NCBI GenBank assembly: GCA_934636425.1
Contig: CAKUAV010000032.1
Span: 1 to 21,549, forward strand
From: an uncultured Clostridia bacterium
Lineage (GTDB): Bacteria > Bacillota > Clostridia > Christensenellales > Aristaeellaceae
Reading direction: 5' to 3'
Length of the DNA: 21,549 nt
How positions within the stretch are numbered: the first letter of the stretch is position 1; every line of letters starts with the position of its first letter. The translations under genes were made by a program, and so were the position numbers. Shown here piece by piece: positions 5,927 through 13,293 of this stretch. Under the pieces are notes generated by a model that ran no database searches, was not told where the DNA came from, and saw only the letters and a program-made list of their open reading frames with translations.

Positions 5927-7735
5927 TCAGGCCTCACCCTCCACCAGCGTATAATCGCCGGTTTCAAAATCCACCTCGGCGCTGCAGCCGCCCTCAAACT
6001 CGCATTTCTCCCGCCGACCGCCCAGGAACGCATGGCGCAGCATCGGCTTCAGCTGAACCTTCTTCTGCCAGGCGGTGATCGCCTTCATGCGCTCAATCGC
6101 CGCCTCGCCTGCGTCGTCGGCGATGTATGTGCCGCTGCCATAGAGCAGGCTCATCAGGCCGCCGTCCACATCGGCCGGTATGCCGAAGCCGCCCTTCTGC
6201 GCAAAGAGGGGCATCATCAGGCAATCGTGATACACCAGCTGCTCCAGCGGCACGGCGCGGCCGATGAAGCCGCCGGTATACCAGTCCTTTTCCGTCGCAT
6301 AGGGCGCGTGATGCACAAAATCCATATAGGGAATCGCCCAGTCCACAGCCTCCTCGCTCTGCAGCACCACGCCGCGCGAAGAAACGTTGTTAAAGCAGGC
6401 GGCTCTGGCCTGCGCGCACTCCTCGCGCGTCATGCGGTGCGCGGGATTGTCGCATTCGTCCAGCTCGACCACCGAAAAGACGTCCAGATAGGCGTTGTCC
6501 GGCAGCACGCCGCGCTCGGCCATGGCGTTGTAGTTCCTGCGCACATAGTCTACGGCCTTTTTGGCGCAGAGCACAGTCTGGCGGCCGCCATACCACTCGC
6601 TGATCTCGGGATAGCCGCCGTCCAGCCGGCGCGCGGCGTTCTCCAGATCGAAGCTGTCGCAGTCATAGTAATAATCGCGGTACTGATCGTGAATGCCGAA
6701 GAAATAGCCCAGCCCGTGGCAGAGATCCGAAAGCCGCACGAGGCCGTCCCAGCCGCCTGCAATTTCGGCCGGCGGCAGCGCGTCGGGATGCAGATTGTCG
6801 TATCCGCGCCTCTGCCAGCCGTCCAGATGCAGGCACAGCTTCTCCACGCCCATGCCGCGCAGCCGCTTCAGCCGCGCGCCGATCTCGTCAAACGTCACGG
6901 CGTGATCGTTGTGCTCGGGCTGATCCGCCCGATAGTACGCGCTGGCGGGCTCGATGTGAACATAGGAAACGGTGTGACAGATCGGTATGCCGATGTATTC
7001 CGCCACTTTGGGATTGCGCGCAATCTTCTCGCGCAGCGTGATCAGCTCGCCGCGTTCCTTTATGTACGCGCGGTAGAGCATGGCCGCGTCATTGTAATCC
7101 GCGCCGGGAGCCATCAGCTTCAGGCGCAGACTGCGCTCGCGCCCGACGCGCCCCAGCTGCGCCAGATGCCGAATCGAAACGCGCACGCTCTCGCCGCTCT
7201 GCGCGTCCAGCCGCAGCCCGCTGTCATACAGGCTGTCCGCCAGCATGACATAGCCGCCGCGCGCATCATACTGGGCAAAAAAGCGCATCGTCATGCCGCG
7301 GGAGCAGGGCTCCACATCGCCCTGCATGCGCCCCGCGCCGCCCTCAAAATTCCTGAGCAGACAGCCCTGCATAAGCGGCAGCACGGAGCAGCCGTCCGCG
7401 CTCTCCATCTCAAACGGCGCGGGCCACAGTATGTCCGCCACATCGTCGTCGCAGAGCGGAATCAGCTCATAGCGCACGTCGTCGGTCGCCGTCTCGACCC
7501 ATATCCGCGCTTCAAGCGCCAGCCGCTCAAAGCCCTTAAAGCCGCTCAGCCTGTACGAAACGCCCTGCCCGACGCCGCAGCGATACGCGCGGACGCTGCA
7601 AGCCGCCTCGTCGAAATAGGCCGTCCGGCCATCTCGCCCCCGCACGCAGCACCTGAAGTCCGCGCGAATCTGCCATATCATATCGCCCTTCTCCACAGCG
7701 GCACCGTTGACCGTCGGATAAATCGCAACGCTCAT
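5927..7735 (-). CDS. Glycoside hydrolase-like protein (DUF5696/GH101/GH129-like), cytoplasmic
   Basis: A protein of 602 residues with no signal peptide. The N-terminal third looks like a beta-rich, galactose-mutarotase-like domain. The remainder reads like a TIM-barrel glycosidase: CLHLDGWQRRGYDNLHPDAL (301-320), FFGIHDQYRDYYYD (345-358), NAYLDVF (414-420), then DECDNPAHRMTREE (426-439) and VVLQSEEAVDWAIPYMDF (456-473). D418 in LDVF and E461/E462 are candidate catalytic acids. This order recalls DUF5696 and the GH101/GH129 alpha-N-acetylgalactosaminidase-type proteins, but I recognise it only from motif layout. The start (MSVAIYPTVNG) has GGAGGAGG just upstream and lies after a consensus promoter. 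It is downstream of the sugar importer genes, so cutting an imported oligosaccharide is a reasonable inference; the substrate is not established. Confidence 0.6.
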   Translation of the reverse strand: MSVAIYPTVNGAAVEKGDMIWQIRADFRCCVRGRDGRTAYFDEAACSVRAYRCGVGQGVSYRLSGFKGFERLALEARIWVETATDDVRYELIPLCDDDVADILWPAPFEMESADGCSVLPLMQGCLLRNFEGGAGRMQGDVEPCSRGMTMRFFAQYDARGGYVMLADSLYDSGLRLDAQSGESVRVSIRHLAQLGRVGRERSLRLKLMAPGADYNDAAMLYRAYIKERGELITLREKIARNPKVAEYIGIPICHTVSYVHIEPASAYYRADQPEHNDHAVTFDEIGARLKRLRGMGVEKLCLHLDGWQRRGYDNLHPDALPPAEIAGGWDGLVRLSDLCHGLGYFFGIHDQYRDYYYDCDSFDLENAARRLDGGYPEISEWYGGRQTVLCAKKAVDYVRRNYNAMAERGVLPDNAYLDVFSVVELDECDNPAHRMTREECAQARAACFNNVSSRGVVLQSEEAVDWAIPYMDFVHHAPYATEKDWYTGGFIGRAVPLEQLVYHDCLMMPLFAQKGGFGIPADVDGGLMSLLYGSGTYIADDAGEAAIERMKAITAWQKKVQLKPMLRHAFLGGRREKCEFEGGCSAEVDFETGDYTLVEGEA

Positions 7736-7765
7736 GTCCACGCCTCCTCCATCTGTTCTGATCGC

Positions 7766-7795
7766 ATTATAGCATCCGACCCGGGCGGTTGTAAA
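7766..7795 (-). promoter_or_regulatory. Consensus promoter of the glycosidase-like gene
   Basis: On the minus strand, -35 TTTACA (7790-7795), an 18-nt spacer and perfect -10 TATAAT (7766-7771). The layout is the same as at asnS. It gives the glycosidase-like gene its own strong start, separate from the importer operon, with a leader of about 24 nt. Confidence 0.8.
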
Positions 7796-7855
7796 CAGCG
7801 CTTTGTCTTTCGGGTTCATGCTTTCTCAAAAGACCCGTTCGCCGTCAGCGATGAG

Positions 7856-8095
7856 AGCGCCTGCCGCAAAATCATGCGGCGCTCGTGCTGACACGCGGCC
7901 TTGGCAGAACCTCCGAGAAGGCCGCGCGGCTGCCAAGCGGCATGAGCATCCGCACCCTGACCCTCCCCCAGCCGGCCACGCTGCTAAGCTGGGGCGAGGG
8001 CACGCGCCAGAATAGCGCGCGCTTTGAGACGGACGGCCGCAGCACGGCGACATATCTGTGGCTGGATGCGGCGCTGTTTCCGCACGTCAGATAAT
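7856..8095 (+). pseudogene. Possible plus-strand gene remnant in the gap before the glycosidase gene
   Basis: The 424-nt gap 7736-8159 holds the glycosidase promoter, a terminator and this open frame, which ends in TAA after LDAALFPHVR. The translation from about 7885 (GTG) is protein-like: MSIRTLTLPQPATLLSWGEG, then ARFETDGRSTATYLWLDAAL. Third codon positions are mostly G or C, as in real genes here. There is no good ribosome site or upstream domain, so if it was a gene only the C-terminal end survives. A G/C-rich inverted repeat (CCCCAGC 7966-7972 with GCTGGGG 7988-7994) lies inside it. It could equally be a chance frame in GC-rich DNA. Confidence 0.25.
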
Positions 8096-8115
8096 CCCCG
8101 AAAAGCGCAAAGCAC

Positions 8116-8141
8116 CTCCGCTCCCAAGAGAGGGAGCGGAG
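8116..8141 (-). terminator. Hairpin after the third binding-protein gene, probable operon terminator
   Basis: Perfect 10-bp arms CTCCGCTCCC (8116-8125) and GGGAGCGGAG (8132-8141) flank a 6-nt loop, extended by three pairs after one mismatch. The minus-strand tail is TTTGCGCTTTT, moderately T-rich. It lies 19 nt beyond the stop at 8160. Confidence 0.6.
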
Positions 8142-8159
8142 ATGCGCCTTTATGCGGCC

Positions 8160-9752
8160 TTACCAGGAGCGCCCGTTCTTCGCGACGAACTCTGTCACCT
8201 GTTCCTGAATGGCGTCAATGACGTCCTGAAGACCCGCGGCGTACATCTTGTCGACATACTCCTGATACTTGGCTTCCACGCCGGCCGCGCCCAGATAGCC
8301 GCGTCCCAGCATATCGCCGTACTCCTTGTTGACGGAGGAGAGCAGGTTGTACTCGGTCTCAACGTCGCTGTAGTCGAAGCTGAAGCCCAGCAGCGGAGAG
8401 GTGTAGGCGTTCTCCTGCAGCTTGATCAGCTCCTCATAGTAGGGAGCTGGATAGACCGGGCAGGAATAGGCGTTGAGCAGCGTGCCCATCATCCACGGGC
8501 GCTGACCCCAGTCAAACGAGCTGTCGGCCTGACCGTCGCCGCCGAACACCTTGATGTCGGTGTGCGCCTCGTTCCACTCGTAGTGCTTGCCCTCAATGCC
8601 GTAGGAATAGAGGTTGTAGAACTCTATGGCCTTCTCGTCCTTCGTGACCAGCCAGTTCATGAACATCATCGCGCGCTCGGGCTCCTTGGCCGTGAACGGT
8701 ATCGATGTGCCGGTCGCCTGACCCAGCGTCGTCCAGCAGTAGGGGTTGGTGTGCACGGTGTAGAGATCGATTTTGAAGCCGGCCAGCTCCTTGCTCAGAT
8801 CGTCGGTGAAGCCGTTGTGGCCGTAGGTGATGTAGCACTTCTGCGTGCCGGTCTCATCCTGATAGCCCGCCAGCTTCTCGTCCTGCGTGGATTCCAGAGA
8901 GGCGATGTCCTCGCGGATGTAACCCTTGTCATACCATTCACCCATCATCTTGCTGCGCTCGATATTCCAGGGGTTGTCGCACTGAGCCTTCACGGTGAAT
9001 GTGTCGTCCCACAGATCGATGTAGCCGTAGGTGCCCACGCCCGCCATGCTCTTGCTGCTGTACCAGGCGCTGAAAGAGCACTCGTTGGTGGGATTGTAGC
9101 CCAGGCCCATCACGCCCGCGTCCTTTGTGGCCGCCAGCAGCTTCTCGAGATGCTCATAGACGATCTTCTGGTTCTCGACGGTGTCCTTGTCCCAGTTCTC
9201 GTACATCAGCCGCTGCATTTCCTCGACCCACGCTTCGCCCAGCGTGGCGTCCACGGCGGCCTTGGGGAACATATAGTAGCTGCGGTTGCCGACCATGCCC
9301 TGCCAGGCGGGGAACTGATACAGCTTCCCGTCGGCCTGACGATGCGCGTCCAGCAGGCGCTCGTCCAGAGAGGCGATCAGATCCTTGCCGTACTCGGCCA
9401 TCAGATCGTCCAGCGGCATGAGCGCGCCCAGATTGACCAGCTCCTGAATGGACTGTATGTAGCCCGTCCATGTCAGATCAATGCGCTCCTGCGCCGCCAT
9501 GGCCTTGTTGAACTTCTCCTTGAACTCGCTCGTGGCCACGATGACCATGTTCAGATTGACGTTCATGCCATCCTTGGCGGCCTTCTTCATTTCGCCCAGC
9601 ACGAGCTCGGCGTCCTTCTGGTCGGGGTTCGCGCCGCACCAGTAGACCAGATCGACCTCGGGCAGCTCGTCAGCCGCCGCGACGGCCTGAACACAGCCCA
9701 GCGCCAGTACCAGTGCCATGATCAGCGCCAGCATAGGGGACAGTTTCTTCAT
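8160..9752 (-). CDS. Extracellular sugar-binding protein, DUF3502-type, copy 3
   Basis: A protein of 530 residues, the substrate-binding component of a carbohydrate ABC importer (family 1 type with a DUF3502-like C-terminal part). A signal peptide (MKKLSPMLALIMALVLALGC) leads to C20 in a lipobox-like LALGC, although VQAVAAADE could also be a signal peptidase I site. The mature N-terminal lobe includes the VDLVYWCGANPDQKDAE region; the C-terminal part holds YNLYSYGIEGKHYEWNEAHT. The start is fixed by GGAGG about 9 nt upstream. It is the most divergent of three tandem paralogues: residues 159-338 differ strongly, while the N-terminus and the segment from about 339 (CWTTLGQATGTSIPFTAKEP) are nearly identical. 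It probably binds a different sugar or linkage while using the same permease. Confidence 0.88.
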   Translation of the reverse strand: MKKLSPMLALIMALVLALGCVQAVAAADELPEVDLVYWCGANPDQKDAELVLGEMKKAAKDGMNVNLNMVIVATSEFKEKFNKAMAAQERIDLTWTGYIQSIQELVNLGALMPLDDLMAEYGKDLIASLDERLLDAHRQADGKLYQFPAWQGMVGNRSYYMFPKAAVDATLGEAWVEEMQRLMYENWDKDTVENQKIVYEHLEKLLAATKDAGVMGLGYNPTNECSFSAWYSSKSMAGVGTYGYIDLWDDTFTVKAQCDNPWNIERSKMMGEWYDKGYIREDIASLESTQDEKLAGYQDETGTQKCYITYGHNGFTDDLSKELAGFKIDLYTVHTNPYCWTTLGQATGTSIPFTAKEPERAMMFMNWLVTKDEKAIEFYNLYSYGIEGKHYEWNEAHTDIKVFGGDGQADSSFDWGQRPWMMGTLLNAYSCPVYPAPYYEELIKLQENAYTSPLLGFSFDYSDVETEYNLLSSVNKEYGDMLGRGYLGAAGVEAKYQEYVDKMYAAGLQDVIDAIQEQVTEFVAKNGRSW

Positions 9753-9779
9753 GGGTTCATCCTCCTTTTCTATTGCCAA

Positions 9780-9794
9780 AGGCCGTTTCGGCCT
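9780..9794 (-). repeat. Small hairpin in the leader of binding-protein copy 3
   Basis: AGGCCG (9780-9785) pairs with CGGCCT (9789-9794) across TTT. A matching hairpin with altered bases but preserved pairing lies at 11523-11540 before copy 2. Confidence 0.5.
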
Positions 9795-9846
9795 CTGCAT
9801 CCATGAAACGAGAATCGCGCGAGGGAACTCTCTCCTGTTTTTTCAA

Positions 9847-9883
9847 GGGCGATCCGCCCATGTCGCCACAGAACGGATCGCCC
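9847..9883 (-). repeat. Conserved intercistronic stem-loop between binding-protein copies 2 and 3
   Basis: Perfect 10-bp arms GGGCGATCCG (9847-9856) and CGGATCGCCC (9874-9883) enclose a 17-nt loop. The minus-strand tail is TTGAAAAAACAGG, so it is not an ordinary terminator. The same structure recurs at 11593-11629. Likely roles are mRNA stabilisation, partial termination, or an operator. Confidence 0.7.
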
Positions 9884-9916
9884 CCCATCATCTGTTCACT
9901 GTCTGTTCAGGTGCAA

Positions 9917-11497
9917 TTACCAGCTGCGATTGCGGGTGGTCACGAACTCGTTCACCTGCTCCTGAATGGCGGCGATGACGTCCTGAAGACCCGCGGCGTT
10001 CAGCTTGTCAAGGTACTCGTTGTACTTGGCCTCCCAGCCGGCCACGCCCAGATAGCCGCGGCCCAGCATGTCGCCGTACTCCTTGTCGATGGAGGAGAGC
10101 AGGTTGTACTCGGTCTCAACGTCGGTGTAGTCGAACGTAAAGCCCAGCAGCGGAGAGGTCGGCGCTTCCTTCTGCAGCGCAATCAGCTCCTCATAGTACC
10201 ACGCGGGATAGGCGGGGCAGGAATAGGCGTTGAGCAGCGTGCCCAGCATCCACGGGCGCTGGCCCCAGGCAAATTCGGAAGTGGCCTGGCCGTCGCCGCC
10301 GAACACCCTGATGTCGGTGTGCGCTTCATTCCATTCGTAGTGCTTGCCTTCGATGCCGTAGGAATAGAGGTTGTAGAACTCTATGGCCTTCTCATCCTTT
10401 GTGACCAGCCAGTTCATGAACATCATCGCGCGCTCGGGCTCCTTGGCCGTGAACGGTATCGATGTGCCGGTCGCCTGACCCAGCGTCGCCCAGCAGTGGG
10501 GCTGGCAGTGCATGGAGTACAGGGGCTTCGCCCAGCCGGCCATCTCCTTGCTCAGATCCTCGGTAAAGCCGTTGTGGCTGGTGTTGATGTAGCACTGATC
10601 GCTGACGGGCTCCTTCCAGCCGCGGGTCCAGTCCTCAGTCGCGTTGTCCACAGAGGCAACGTCCTGACGGATGTAGCCCTTGTCATACCACTCGGCCATC
10701 TTCTGATAGACGTACTTTGTGGTCACGCTCTCGGCGGCGGGGATGACGGTGAAGGTTTCATCGAACTGCGCAACGCGGCCGTAAATGCCCACATTTACAG
10801 TACTCTGATTCCACCAGTTGTTCAGCGTGTAGTTGGTGCTGTAGCCAAGGCCGATCTTGCCCGCGTCCTTGGCGGCGGCCAGCAGCTCTTCGAACTTGTC
10901 GTAAACGGCGGCCTGAGCTTCAACGCTATAGATATAGCAGTTGTCGTTCATGGCCTTTTCCATCTCGGCGACCCACGCCTCGCCCACGGTCGCGTCGACG
11001 ACGTCCTTGGGCACATACAGCGCAGAGCGGCTGCCGACCATGCCCTGCCATGCAGGGAACTGATACAGCTTGCCGTCTACCTGACGGTGCGCATTCAGCA
11101 GATCGGTGCCCAGAGAAGCGATCAGGTCCTGACCGTACTTCTCCATCAGATCGTCCAGCGGCATGAGTGCGCCCAGATTGACCAGCTCCTGAATGGGCTG
11201 TATGTAGCCCGTCCAGGACAGGTCGATGCGCTCCTGCGCCGCCATGGCCTTGTTGAACTTCTCCTTGAACTCGCTAATGGCCACGATGACCATGTTCAGG
11301 TTGACGTTCAGCGCTTCCTTGGCAACCCTCTTCACTTCGCCCAGCACGAGCTCGGCGTCCTTCTGATCGGGGTTCGCGCCGCACCAGTAGATCAGGTCAA
11401 CCTCGGGCAGCTCTTCAGGCATCGCGACGGCCTGAACGCAGCCCAGCGTCAGTACCAGCGCCATGATCAGCGCCAGCATAGGGGACAGTTTCTTCAT
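9917..11497 (-). CDS. Extracellular sugar-binding protein, DUF3502-type, copy 2
   Basis: A protein of 526 residues and the middle of three tandem paralogues. The signal peptide is MKKLSPMLALIMALVLTLGC, again with a Cys at residue 20, and GGAGGG lies upstream. It shares with copy 1 the MEKAM.NDNCY..YSVEA and KYVYQKMAEWYDKGYIRQDV regions that copy 3 lacks, so copies 1 and 2 are the closer pair. Distinct residues around GLGYSTNYTLNNWWNQSTVN probably line the ligand cleft. The C-terminal block from CWATLGQATGTSIPFTAKEP to about FGGDGQATSEFAWGQRPW is almost identical to the other copies. It is preceded by a 153-nt gap with two hairpins. Predicted role: a lipoprotein or secreted receptor that delivers oligosaccharide to the two permeases upstream in the operon. 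The exact sugar cannot be read from the sequence. Confidence 0.88.
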   Translation of the reverse strand: MKKLSPMLALIMALVLTLGCVQAVAMPEELPEVDLIYWCGANPDQKDAELVLGEVKRVAKEALNVNLNMVIVAISEFKEKFNKAMAAQERIDLSWTGYIQPIQELVNLGALMPLDDLMEKYGQDLIASLGTDLLNAHRQVDGKLYQFPAWQGMVGSRSALYVPKDVVDATVGEAWVAEMEKAMNDNCYIYSVEAQAAVYDKFEELLAAAKDAGKIGLGYSTNYTLNNWWNQSTVNVGIYGRVAQFDETFTVIPAAESVTTKYVYQKMAEWYDKGYIRQDVASVDNATEDWTRGWKEPVSDQCYINTSHNGFTEDLSKEMAGWAKPLYSMHCQPHCWATLGQATGTSIPFTAKEPERAMMFMNWLVTKDEKAIEFYNLYSYGIEGKHYEWNEAHTDIRVFGGDGQATSEFAWGQRPWMLGTLLNAYSCPAYPAWYYEELIALQKEAPTSPLLGFTFDYTDVETEYNLLSSIDKEYGDMLGRGYLGVAGWEAKYNEYLDKLNAAGLQDVIAAIQEQVNEFVTTRNRSW

Positions 11498-11522
11498 GGG
11501 TTCACCCTCCTTTTCTATTGCT

Positions 11523-11540
11523 AAAGGCCGATTGGCCTTT
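11523..11540 (-). repeat. Small hairpin in the leader of binding-protein copy 2
   Basis: AAAGGCC (11523-11529) pairs with GGCCTTT (11534-11540) across GATT. It is the counterpart of 9780-9794; the bases differ between copies but both fold, which supports a function at RNA level. Confidence 0.5.
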
Positions 11541-11592
11541 GCAGTCATGAAAACGGGGGCACGTGAGGGAACTCTCTCCTACCTTTTTTCAA

Positions 11593-11629
11593 GGGCGATC
11601 CGCCCATGTCGTCACAGTTCGGATCGCCC
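11593..11629 (-). repeat. Conserved intercistronic stem-loop between binding-protein copies 1 and 2
   Basis: Perfect 10-bp arms GGGCGATCCG (11593-11602) and CGGATCGCCC (11620-11629) enclose a 17-nt loop. Arms are identical to those at 9847-9883 while the loop and flanks have drifted. It lies about 22 nt after the stop of copy 1. Confidence 0.7.
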
Positions 11630-11650
11630 ACATCATCTGTTCAGTTGTAA

Positions 11651-13228
11651 TTACCAGCTGCGGTTGCGGGTGGTCACGAACTCGGTCACCTGCTCCTGCA
11701 CGGCGGCGATGACGTCCTGAAGACCCGCGGCGTTCAGCTTGTCAAGGTACTCGTTGTACTTGGCTTCCCAGCCGGCCGCGCCCAGATAGCCACGGCTCAG
11801 CATATCGCCATACTCCTTGGTGATGGAGGAGAGCAGGTTGTACTCGGTCTCGACGTCGCTGTAATCAAAGTTGAAGCCCAGCAGCGGGGATGTGTAGGCG
11901 TCCTTCTGAAGCGCGATCAGCTCTTCATAGTACCACGCCGGATAGGAAGGAGAAGAATAGGCGTTGAGCAGCGTGCCCATCATCCACGGGCGCTGACCCC
12001 AGTCAAATTCGGATGTGGCCTGAGAATCGCCGCCAAACACCTTGATGTCGGTATGTGCCTCGTTCCACTCGTAGTGCTTGCCCTCAATGCCGTAGGAATA
12101 GAGGTTGTAGAACTCTATAGCCTTCTCATCCTTTGTGACCAGCCAGTTCATGAACATCATCGCGCGCTCGGGCTCCTTGGCCGTGAACGGAATGGAGGTG
12201 CCGGTCGCCTGACCCAGCGTCGTCCAGCAGTGGGGCTGGCAGTGCATGGCGTACAGGGGACGCGTCCAGCCGGCCATCTCCTTGCTCAGATCATCGGTGA
12301 AGCCGTTGTGCGCATAGTTGATATAGTACTGATTGCTGTCGTCCTTCCAGCCGCGCTCGAAGTCCTCGGCGGCAGCGTCAAGAGACGCAACGTCCTGACG
12401 GATATAGCCCTTGTCATACCACTCGGCCATCTTCTGATAGACGTACTTGGAGGCAACGTTCTCCGTCATGGGAATGACGGTGAAGGTGTCGTCATACATC
12501 GCAACGGAGCCGTAGGGGCAGACGCTCAGCGTATTGCGCTGCCACCAGCCCAGACCATAGCCGCAGGGGCTGTAGCCAAGGCTCAGCTCACCGGCATCCT
12601 TCGCACCGGCCAGCATCTCTTCGAACTTGCTGTAAACGGCGTCCATCGCTTCGACGCTGTAGGTGTAGCAGTTCTCGTTCATCACCTTTTCCATTTCAGC
12701 GACCCACTGCTCGCCAACGCCCTTATCGACGGCGTCCTTGACGACATACAGCGCAGAGCGGTTGCCGACCATGCCCTGCCAGGCGGGGAACTGATACAGC
12801 TTCCCGTCGGCCTGACGGTGCGCGTTCAGCAGATCGGGATCCAGAGAGGCGATCAGATCCTGACCGTACTTGTCCATCAGATCGTCCAGCGGCATGAGCG
12901 CGCCCAGATTGACCAGCTCCTGAATGGACTGCACATAGCCCGTCCAGGTCAGGTCGATGCGCTCCTGCGCGGCCATGGCTTTGTTGAACTTCTCCTTGAT
13001 CTCGCTCGTGGCCACGATGACCATGTCCAGATTGACGTTGAGCGCATCCTTGGCGACCTTCTTCATTTCGCCCAGCACGAGCTCAGCGTCCTTCTGATCG
13101 GGGTTCGCGCCGCACCAGTAGACCAGATCGACCTCAGGCAGCTCTTCAGCCGCCGCGACGGCCTGAACGCAGCCCAGCGTCAGTACCAGCGCCATGAGCA
13201 GCGCCAGCATAGGAGACAGTTTCTTCAT
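11651..13228 (-). CDS. Extracellular sugar-binding protein, DUF3502-type, copy 1
   Basis: A protein of 525 residues, the first binding protein after the permeases. The signal peptide MKKLSPMLALLMALVLTLGC has the same Cys20. AAGGAGG lies upstream and fixes this ATG; the much longer open frame runs backward through the permease gene and is not real. The variable centre includes LSLGYSPCGYGLGWWQRNTL and CPYGSVAMYDDTF, with extra cysteines absent from the other copies. The conserved C-terminal block contains YGIEGKHYEWNEAHTDIKVF. The gap to the permease stop is 65 nt without a terminator, so it should be co-transcribed. It has no hairpin leader like those before copies 2 and 3, which suggests that this is the original copy and that the other two arose by tandem duplication with their gaps. 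Confidence 0.88.
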   Translation of the reverse strand: MKKLSPMLALLMALVLTLGCVQAVAAAEELPEVDLVYWCGANPDQKDAELVLGEMKKVAKDALNVNLDMVIVATSEIKEKFNKAMAAQERIDLTWTGYVQSIQELVNLGALMPLDDLMDKYGQDLIASLDPDLLNAHRQADGKLYQFPAWQGMVGNRSALYVVKDAVDKGVGEQWVAEMEKVMNENCYTYSVEAMDAVYSKFEEMLAGAKDAGELSLGYSPCGYGLGWWQRNTLSVCPYGSVAMYDDTFTVIPMTENVASKYVYQKMAEWYDKGYIRQDVASLDAAAEDFERGWKDDSNQYYINYAHNGFTDDLSKEMAGWTRPLYAMHCQPHCWTTLGQATGTSIPFTAKEPERAMMFMNWLVTKDEKAIEFYNLYSYGIEGKHYEWNEAHTDIKVFGGDSQATSEFDWGQRPWMMGTLLNAYSSPSYPAWYYEELIALQKDAYTSPLLGFNFDYSDVETEYNLLSSITKEYGDMLSRGYLGAAGWEAKYNEYLDKLNAAGLQDVIAAVQEQVTEFVTTRNRSW

Positions 13229-13293
13229 AGGTTCATCCTCCTTAATATTGTTATGAATGCGCACATTGTGCACAGACATCAAAATAAGCTCTC

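Noticed and set aside
9847..9883. GGGCGATCCG stem-loops as intrinsic terminators
   Set aside because: Neither strand has a T-run directly after the stem, and the genes on both sides look co-transcribed.
8058..11524. Long plus-strand open frames (about 580 residues) opposite the binding-protein genes
   Set aside because: They mirror the true genes, repeat because those genes are duplicated, lack ribosome sites and domains, and have the His/Leu/Ala/Arg-rich look of antisense frames in GC-rich DNA.
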